This document shows positions 1-4,214 of a DNA stretch of 5,278 nt, one piece after another (position 1 is the stretch's first letter; every line of letters begins with the position of its first letter). The notes under the pieces are model-generated. The model was not told the origin of the DNA. It searched no databases and saw only the letters and a program-made list of their open reading frames with translations. The stretch spans positions 1-5,278 of the forward strand of contig CACYBO010000105.1 in NCBI GenBank assembly GCA_902772685.1. Reading direction: 5' to 3'. The stretch comes from an uncultured Eubacteriales bacterium. GTDB lineage: Bacteria; Bacillota; Clostridia; Peptostreptococcales; Anaerovoracaceae. Position numbers and translations under genes: made by a program.

Positions 1-10
1 AATTTAATAT

Positions 11-87
11 CGGGGTGTAGCGCAGTTTGGTAGCGCAACTGGTTTGGGACCAGTGGGCCGCGGGTTCAAATCCTGCCACCCCGACCA
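11..87 (+). tRNA. tRNA-Pro (anticodon TGG)
   Basis: This is a complete 77-nt cloverleaf. The seven-base acceptor arm (11-17) pairs fully with 77-83. The D stem is GCGC/GCGC, and the anticodon stem 38-42/50-54 encloses a seven-base loop with anticodon TGG at 45-47. The T arm at 60-76 has five pairs, one of them G·T, around TTCAAAT. The discriminator is A84 and CCA (85-87) is encoded. The first acceptor pair is C-G rather than the usual G-C, a known hallmark of bacterial tRNA-Pro that supports the assignment. It decodes CCA and, by wobble, other CCN codons. It is the first of three closely spaced tRNAs; their shared promoter must lie before the window, as only ten A/T-rich bases precede the gene here. 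Confidence 0.97.
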
Positions 88-102
88 ACTTGATTAAAAT
101 GT

Positions 103-179
103 GGGCCATTAGCTCAGTTGGTCAGAGCATCCGGCTCATAACCGGCAGGTCCTGGGTTCAAGTCCCCGATGGCCCACCA
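103..179 (+). tRNA. tRNA with CAT anticodon (elongator Met or Ile2)
   Basis: This 77-nt cloverleaf has acceptor GGGCCAT (103-109) paired to ATGGCCC (169-175), D stem GCTC/GAGC, anticodon loop CTCATAA with CAT at 137-139, and encoded CCA at 177-179. The CAT anticodon and non-initiator body leave two choices: elongator tRNA-Met, or tRNA-Ile2, whose C34 is converted to lysidine by TilS to read ATA. C4 and C5 of the acceptor stem match the Ile2 pattern as I recall it from E. coli and B. subtilis, but similar clostridial genes are usually labelled Met, so I leave it open. Two stem positions are mismatched: T130/C146 at the top of the anticodon stem and T153/C167 in the T stem. It starts 15 nt after tRNA-Pro. 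Confidence 0.92.
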
Positions 180-203
180 TTCAATCAAACAAATGAATAA
201 TGC

Positions 204-228
204 TTCGCAAAGGCAAACAGCCTGCGAA
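204..228 (+). other. Hairpin in the spacer between the CAT tRNA and tRNA-Phe
   Basis: TTCGCA (204-209) pairs with TGCGAA (223-228). Inside it GGC (212-214) pairs with GCC (220-222) around an AAACA loop, leaving a two-base AA bulge on one side. That makes a nine-pair stem in a 54-nt spacer. It is followed by TGTG rather than a T-run, so it is not an intrinsic terminator, and the tRNA-Phe body begins six bases later. A role in processing the precursor, or none, are both possible. Confidence 0.5.
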
Positions 229-233
229 TGTGT

Positions 234-309
234 GCCCAGATAGCTCAGTTGGTAGAGCAGGGGACTGAAAATCCCCGTGTCCTTGGTTCGATTCCGAGTC
301 TGGGCACCA
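234..309 (+). tRNA. tRNA-Phe (anticodon GAA)
   Basis: This 76-nt cloverleaf has acceptor GCCCAGA (234-240) paired to TCTGGGC (299-305). The D stem is GCTC/GAGC. The anticodon stem GGGGA/TCCCC encloses loop CTGAAAA, with GAA at 267-269. The T arm at 282-298 has five pairs, one G·T, around TTCGATT. The discriminator is A306 and CCA (307-309) is encoded. All stems are intact, unlike the preceding CAT tRNA. It decodes TTC and TTT. It is the last gene of the tRNA cluster and is followed after two bases by nine Ts. Confidence 0.97.
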
Positions 310-320
310 ATTTTTTTTTG
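310..320 (+). terminator. T-tract immediately after tRNA-Phe, possible end of tRNA transcript
   Basis: Nine Ts (311-319) follow the encoded CCA of tRNA-Phe with only AA between. No dedicated hairpin precedes them; the nearest stable stem is the tRNA acceptor/T arm itself. A T-tract in this position is consistent with the end of the tRNA operon, but without a normal hairpin this is a weak call. The same tract lies just upstream of the putative promoter of the next gene and could help as an A/T-rich upstream element. Confidence 0.4.
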
Positions 321-346
321 CAGAAGACTGAATGATGTAATACAAT
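317..346 (+). promoter_or_regulatory. Putative sigma-A-type promoter for the phosphoesterase gene
   Basis: TACAAT at 341-346 matches the -10 consensus at five of six bases. A -35-like element lies 17-18 bases upstream: TTTGCA at 317-322 (spacer 18) or TTGCAG at 318-323 (spacer 17). Each is only a partial match. The expected start site is near 353, giving a leader of about 35 nt. A GCAATTGC palindrome (354-361) sits at the expected start of transcription. Read-through from the tRNA cluster is the alternative source of expression. Confidence 0.45.
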
Positions 347-388
347 AGAAATGGCAATTGCAGACTAGATGATGAAAGCAGAAACAAC

Positions 389-2386
389 ATGAATAAGGCG
401 AGAAAGAGTTTATACATTATCATAATCGGAATGATCCTGGCAACGGGACAGTTCTTTTTTTCTGCCCCGGATACATCCTGGGGACAGACAGACGAATCCG
501 GAACGAATGCATCCGGCGATACGATACTTGCCTTTACTTCAGATGTGCATAACACTTACTATAATGGTTCTGTGTGCCGTCTGGCCGCGTGGATTGATAG
601 GGTACAAGGTAAATACGGAACAATAGATGCGATGGGATTCTGCGGCGATATGGCGAACTCCGGAGCAGCCGGCGCGGCTGATTACTGGACCTTTGCGCAA
701 AGAGTTATGGATACGGTTGCCGGAAAAGGCGTGGAAGGTATCTATACTACGGGCAATCACGAATATTATCCCGGAGACATACAATATAATGGCGGTGTTC
801 TTACAAGCGAAAACAACCAGACGATTGCGGACAGATTTACAGTCGGCGGTGTAGGCAAGGAAGGTGACAATTACCGCATATACTGTCTGGGTTCAGCCAG
901 TGGCAAACAGGAGTACCGGGCCGACGAAAGAAATACGATGGAGGATTACCTGATGCATGTCGGCAATGATAAGCCGATTATTGTCATGACGCATTATCCG
1001 CTGCACTTTTGTCTTCGGCATAATGATGATATTGGGTTGGGGAACAGAGTAACGGGCAATGCAGATTCCGTGATAGATTCACTCAATACTGCTGCTACGA
1101 ATGACACACCGGATAATCCCGCGGACGACAGGACGATTATTTTCCTGTGGGGTCACAATCATTCGGAATTCGATCCATACTATGATCAGATTTTTGTTCC
1201 CGGGGACAGTATCCAATATGAAGAGAATGGGTACAAGGAAATTAAATTCTATTACGGGGCGGCTGGATGCATGAGTGACAGCGAATACAGTAACGGCAGT
1301 GCATCGGTCAAGGGCAAGGGCCTTCTTATCCAAATCAGATCAGATGACAGTATAGGTTTTGCATACTGCAACGCCAAGGGCGAAGATGTCACAGAGGAAG
1401 GGAATTACCCGAAGATTGTTTTAAAGGACAAGCATGTCACCGGATTGCGTTTAGATAAACAATCGCTGACAGTTAAAAAAGGAAGCAGTGCGAAACTTAC
1501 AGCAATCATTGAGCCTGCAGACGCGACAAACAAAAATCTGATCTGGACGATTACCCCTGGCTCTGTTGCTGCGCTTGTGCCGGGGCAGACGGGAAACACT
1601 GTTGCGGTAAAGGGAGTTTCTAAGGGAACGGCTGTGATTAAAGTGAAGTCAGAAGATGGAGACTTCACAGCTGCTGCTTCAATTACAGTAACGGAGACTG
1701 CAGCAGATCCTGCACGGCAGATGGGGGCTGACGGAACGGCTCTTGGCCGGGGCGCATCCGCGGCGGCAGCGGAAAAGGCCATTATGAAGGTAAAGGGCAA
1801 TAATGATCCGGCAGGCTCAGTGTTCTCAGTGCTGAAGCTGAGAAGCACGAAGCAGGAATCAAAGACAGTTACTCTGAAGTGGACAAAGGTGAAAGGGGCC
1901 GCAAAATACATCATCTATGGGACCCGGTGCGTCAAAGGCGGCAAGATGAAGAAGATAGCCACTGCAAAGGGCAGCAAATACGTTGTCAAAAGAGCCGCAA
2001 AGAAACTGAAAAAAGGAAAGTACTATAAATTCATCGTCGTCGCTTTGGATAAAAAGGGCCATGTAGTATCCTCCTCAAAGGTGATTTATGCAGCAACAGC
2101 AGGCACCGAGGCGGGAAACTATAAGGGAGTCAAAATAAAGAAGAAAGTAATCAGGAGAGCGGCGAAACTGAAAAAAGGGAAAAAACTGAAACTCACAGCT
2201 AAGCTGGTGCCGGCATCGGAGAAGAAAGTCGCGAAGTATTGTCCGCTGCGGTATGAGACAAGCAATAAAAAGATCGCAACCGTATCCCGGAAAGGAACGG
2301 TGAAAGGCATCAGGAAGGGAACCTGCTTTGTCTACGCATATGCGCAGAATGGTGTTTTCAGAAAGATTAAAGTCACAGTCCGATGA
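389..2386 (+). CDS. Secreted calcineurin-like metallophosphoesterase with Big2, FN3-like and basic C-terminal Ig-like domains
   Basis: An exported protein of 665 residues. A basic n-region (KARK) and hydrophobic stretch at residues 8-24 form a signal peptide, with a plausible cleavage after S-W-G (30-32). The catalytic domain at about 45-345 carries the metallophosphatase metal-binding series: D52/H54 (SDVH), D87 (GD), N123/H124 (GNHE), H202 (THYP) and H256/H258 (GHNH). A two-metal phosphoester hydrolase is therefore expected; the substrate cannot be read from sequence. A Big2 immunoglobulin-like domain follows at 350-435, then a linker rich in Ala and Gly, an FN3-like domain at about 485-572 (W498 in its first strand) and a second Big2-like domain at 577-665. 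The last 89 residues hold 22 Lys and 7 Arg against 2 Glu. There is no LPXTG motif or C-terminal membrane segment, so attachment to the cell surface would be non-covalent. The start is fixed by the signal peptide; the Shine-Dalgarno sequence is poor. The gene is monocistronic, with its own terminator. Confidence 0.9.
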   Translation: MNKARKSLYIIIIGMILATGQFFFSAPDTSWGQTDESGTNASGDTILAFTSDVHNTYYNGSVCRLAAWIDRVQGKYGTIDAMGFCGDMANSGAAGAADYWTFAQRVMDTVAGKGVEGIYTTGNHEYYPGDIQYNGGVLTSENNQTIADRFTVGGVGKEGDNYRIYCLGSASGKQEYRADERNTMEDYLMHVGNDKPIIVMTHYPLHFCLRHNDDIGLGNRVTGNADSVIDSLNTAATNDTPDNPADDRTIIFLWGHNHSEFDPYYDQIFVPGDSIQYEENGYKEIKFYYGAAGCMSDSEYSNGSASVKGKGLLIQIRSDDSIGFAYCNAKGEDVTEEGNYPKIVLKDKHVTGLRLDKQSLTVKKGSSAKLTAIIEPADATNKNLIWTITPGSVAALVPGQTGNTVAVKGVSKGTAVIKVKSEDGDFTAAASITVTETAADPARQMGADGTALGRGASAAAAEKAIMKVKGNNDPAGSVFSVLKLRSTKQESKTVTLKWTKVKGAAKYIIYGTRCVKGGKMKKIATAKGSKYVVKRAAKKLKKGKYYKFIVVALDKKGHVVSSSKVIYAATAGTEAGNYKGVKIKKKVIRRAAKLKKGKKLKLTAKLVPASEKKVAKYCPLRYETSNKKIATVSRKGTVKGIRKGTCFVYAYAQNGVFRKIKVTVR

Positions 2387-2389
2387 AAG

Positions 2390-2419
2390 AGGAGATCTAT
2401 CACGCGTGATAGATCTTTT
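2390..2419 (+). terminator. Intrinsic terminator of the phosphoesterase gene, shared convergent hairpin
   Basis: A perfect 24-bp palindrome (2393-2416, AGATCTATCA arms around a CGCG centre) starts six bases after the stop codon of the phosphoesterase gene. It ends in TCTTTTCTT, so the + strand RNA would form a ten-pair stem with a four-base loop followed by Us. G·U and A-U pairs can extend the stem to 2390-2419. On the - strand the radical SAM gene stops four bases before this palindrome, but the sequence beyond it (CCTCTTTC) is a weak U-tract, so termination in that direction should be less efficient. Confidence 0.85.
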
Positions 2420-2420
2420 C

Positions 2421-3374
2421 TTATGTGCAGAGTCTTCCCTGCCAGGTGTTGCGCAGCCGCATTTCTTTGTGGATGCTGTTGAGGATGGTGCGTTTTTTGT
2501 AACTCCACGCGGGCGCAATAAGAGTTGAGCGGGGCGCGTCACCGGAGATGCGGTGAAGGGTAATCTCCGGCGGAATTATCTCGAGCGCGGAAATGAGAAG
2601 ATCGATGTATTCCTCCATGGAATCAAACGGAACGTAGTCCGGCATAGCATGTTCCAGACCGCTGCCGCGAACAACGTTCAGCATATGCAGTTTCAACCCG
2701 AAGATCCGCTGTCTGCATGCGTGCCGCACTGACGCAAGCATCATCTCACGGGTTTCTCCCGGCAGACCCAGAATCAGATGGGTCACAACACGGATTCCGC
2801 GGCCGGTGAGCCGGCGAACGGCGTCGTCGTAGTCGGCCAGATCGTGGCACAGGTTCATCGCGCGCGCTGTTTCATCGTGTATAGTCTGAAGACCCAGTTC
2901 CACCCAGAGAAAAGTCTTCGCATTCAGTTCTGTGAGCAGGTCGAGCACTTCTTCTGAAATACAGTCGGGACGGGTCGCGACCGCAAGTCCTACAACATCA
3001 GCTGTCTTGAGGGCGGCTTCAAATTTCACACGCAGTTCATCCGCCGGGGCATAGGTATTCGTGTGATTCTGAAAGTACGCGATGTACTTCAGGTCATATT
3101 TGTCGGCTGGCCACTTGCCGGACAGAAGCGCAATCTGCTCGGCAGCTGTCTTGCTTGCCATGTCTCCGGAACCGCTTTCTGAACAAAAGAGACACCCGCC
3201 GGTTCCTTTGCTCCCGTCTCTGTTTGGACAAGTGAAACCTCCGTCAAGGGATAGTTTGACGATTTTTGCAGGTGAAGTAAGCCCGAGCTCTTCATAATGC
3301 CTTTTGAGCCAGGAACTTATCATGTTGATTCTCAGTTGCTGTCCGTCGGACGTGTCATAGATAATCGGTTCCAT
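2421..3374 (-). CDS. TIGR01212-family (YhcC-like) radical SAM protein
   Basis: A 317-residue radical SAM enzyme. The cluster-binding cysteines are C49, C61 and C64, spaced C-x11-C-x2-C within CPNRDG...GGCLFC, which is the signature of the YhcC/TIGR01212 family rather than the textbook Cx3Cx2C. Other family blocks present are YFQNHTNTYA (100-109), GLAVATRPDC (129-138), WVELGLQT (157-164), HLILGLPGE (199-207), KLHMLNVVRG (228-237) and LHRISGDAP (273-281), with a C-terminal WS..K segment typical of the family. It is a cytosolic [4Fe-4S]/SAM enzyme of unknown reaction. The length is near the usual 300-320. The start at 3374 is uncertain: its upstream region is poor in Shine-Dalgarno sequence, and Met18 (codon 3321-3323) would give an N-terminus closer to E. 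coli YhcC. It converges on the phosphoesterase gene and diverges from queH. Confidence 0.93.
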   Translation of the reverse strand: MEPIIYDTSDGQQLRINMISSWLKRHYEELGLTSPAKIVKLSLDGGFTCPNRDGSKGTGGCLFCSESGSGDMASKTAAEQIALLSGKWPADKYDLKYIAYFQNHTNTYAPADELRVKFEAALKTADVVGLAVATRPDCISEEVLDLLTELNAKTFLWVELGLQTIHDETARAMNLCHDLADYDDAVRRLTGRGIRVVTHLILGLPGETREMMLASVRHACRQRIFGLKLHMLNVVRGSGLEHAMPDYVPFDSMEEYIDLLISALEIIPPEITLHRISGDAPRSTLIAPAWSYKKRTILNSIHKEMRLRNTWQGRLCT

Positions 3375-3418
3375 GTATCCAATGATAACACAATCAAGGG
3401 CATTATTCGACCGGGTTA

Positions 3419-3447
3419 TTGCGATTGTAGTCTCATTGATGTATAAT
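3419..3447 (+). promoter_or_regulatory. Strong sigma-A-type promoter of the queH-asnA operon
   Basis: TTGCGA (3419-3424, four of six consensus bases) and a perfect TATAAT (3442-3447) are separated by exactly 17 bases. The expected start of transcription is near 3454, leaving a leader of about 60 nt before queH. The -10 lies partly inside a dyad, AATTAA-TCG-TTAATT (3445-3459), which could be an operator. It is the only strong promoter visible in the divergent intergenic region. I see no comparable promoter for the leftward radical SAM gene. Confidence 0.72.
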
Positions 3448-3459
3448 TAATCGTTAATT
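3445..3459. promoter_or_regulatory. Dyad overlapping the -10 and start site (possible operator)
   Basis: AATTAA and TTAATT form a perfect six-base inverted repeat with a TCG centre. It covers the last three bases of the -10 hexamer and the predicted +1. That is a common place for repressor binding, but an A/T-rich dyad this short can occur by chance, and no regulator gene is in view. Confidence 0.3.
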
Positions 3460-3514
3460 TCGGATACATCCATTCGGAGGGAGTGACGCCTGATAAAGGG
3501 GCGGGGACGCGGAT

Positions 3515-4177
3515 ATGAAAACACCGAAAGACGTGCAGCCGCTAAGGATGCGAATGGTTACAAATGAAGAGATAGGAATGCTGGCAGGGGACTCGCCGGA
3601 CAAGAAAGTGGAACGGCTCAGTCTGATGCTGCACAGCTGCTGCGGACCCTGCAGCAGCAGTGTTGTTGAGAGGCTTGCAGGGGAGTTCAATATTACGGTG
3701 TTCTACTACAACCCCTGCATCACAGATGAAGAAGAATATAAAAAGAGGCGGGTTGCGCAGATGGAGTTCATCGAGAAATTCAACGCTGAGCGGATCGATC
3801 TGCCAGATGTGAACATCATTGAAGGACCATATGAGCCGGGAGCTTTTCTGGAGAAGACCAGAGGGCACGAAGAGGACCCTGAAGGCGGACAGCGATGCAG
3901 CATCTGCTTCAGGCAGCGACTTGAAAAGGCAGCACAGATGGCGGTATTTCATGGATGCGATTTATTCGGAACCACACTGACGGTAAGTCCGCACAAGAAT
4001 TTTGAAATCATTTCCGCCATTGGAAAAGATATCGCCGGTCTTTACGGAATCGGTTTTCTGGACAGGGATTTCAAGAAGCAGGACGGATTTAAGAGGTCTA
4101 TAGAACTTTCAAAAAAATACGGACTCTACAGACAGAACTACTGCGGGTGCATTTACAGCAATTGGCAGAAAAGATAA
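3515..4177 (+). CDS. queH: Epoxyqueuosine reductase QueH
   Basis: A 220-residue QueH (formerly DUF208) protein. It reduces epoxyqueuosine to queuosine in tRNAs with GUN anticodons (Asn, Asp, His, Tyr) and replaces the unrelated cobalamin enzyme QueG. The family cysteines are present: LHSCCGPC (C42, C43, C46), CSIC (C128, C131) and YCGC (C210, C212). So are the TTLTVSPHKN block (153-162) and the diagnostic C-terminal run of FKKQDGFKRS followed by GLYRQNYCGC. These Cys pairs bind the [4Fe-4S] and active-site iron in the family. The usual YNPN motif reads YNPC here (C68). About 35 residues precede the first Cys motif, as in many clostridial homologues. An in-frame TAA at 3494 forces the start to 3515; GGGGA at 3503-3507 is the likely ribosome binding site. 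It is the first gene of the operon, with asnA 37 bases downstream. Confidence 0.95.
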   Translation: MKTPKDVQPLRMRMVTNEEIGMLAGDSPDKKVERLSLMLHSCCGPCSSSVVERLAGEFNITVFYYNPCITDEEEYKKRRVAQMEFIEKFNAERIDLPDVNIIEGPYEPGAFLEKTRGHEEDPEGGQRCSICFRQRLEKAAQMAVFHGCDLFGTTLTVSPHKNFEIISAIGKDIAGLYGIGFLDRDFKKQDGFKRSIELSKKYGLYRQNYCGCIYSNWQKR

Positions 4178-4203
4178 CAACACATAATCATCACAATAAA
4201 AAC

Positions 4204-4209
4204 AGGAGG
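4204..4209 (+). promoter_or_regulatory. Consensus ribosome binding site of asnA
   Basis: AGGAGG lies five bases before the ATG at 4215. It is by far the best Shine-Dalgarno sequence in the window and fixes the asnA start. The 37-bp queH-asnA gap is A-rich and has no terminator or T-box leader, so asnA is probably translated from the queH transcript. Confidence 0.85.
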
Positions 4210-4214
4210 ATAAC

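Noticed and set aside
11..309. An integration site for a mobile element at the tRNA genes.
   Set aside because: All three tRNAs are whole, no partial tRNA 3' end is repeated later in the window, and no integrase or phage gene is present.
181..555. A 124-codon open frame on the - strand across tRNA-Phe and the start of the phosphoesterase gene.
   Set aside because: Its middle part (NQGHGDFQSPALPTELSG) is the well-known false peptide produced by translating the complement of a tRNA-Phe gene, and the rest is antisense to a signal peptide region.
1405..1914. A 169-codon open frame on the - strand inside the phosphoesterase gene.
   Set aside because: It is an antisense shadow of the Big2 and linker coding region, with no ribosome binding site or recognisable domain.
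2117..2383. Lysine-rich C-terminus as a nucleic-acid-binding or histone-like domain.
   Set aside because: The protein has a signal peptide, and the strand pattern and ending fit an extracellular Ig-like fold common in clostridial surface proteins.
2075..2542. A 155-codon open frame on the - strand that spans the convergent terminator.
   Set aside because: It runs through the palindrome and overlaps both real genes, one antisense and one in a different frame; its composition is not protein-like.
3375..3514. A preQ1 riboswitch before queH.
   Set aside because: Only about 60 nt would be transcribed, and I cannot find the C-rich/A-rich pseudoknot pattern of a preQ1 aptamer; the sequence is G-rich instead.
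3542..3952. A 136-codon open frame on the - strand inside queH.
   Set aside because: It is antisense to a well-conserved gene, with no family features of its own.
4178..4214. A possible T-box or other riboswitch before asnA.
   Set aside because: The gap is only 37 bp and holds little more than A-rich sequence and a ribosome binding site; there is no room for a leader RNA.
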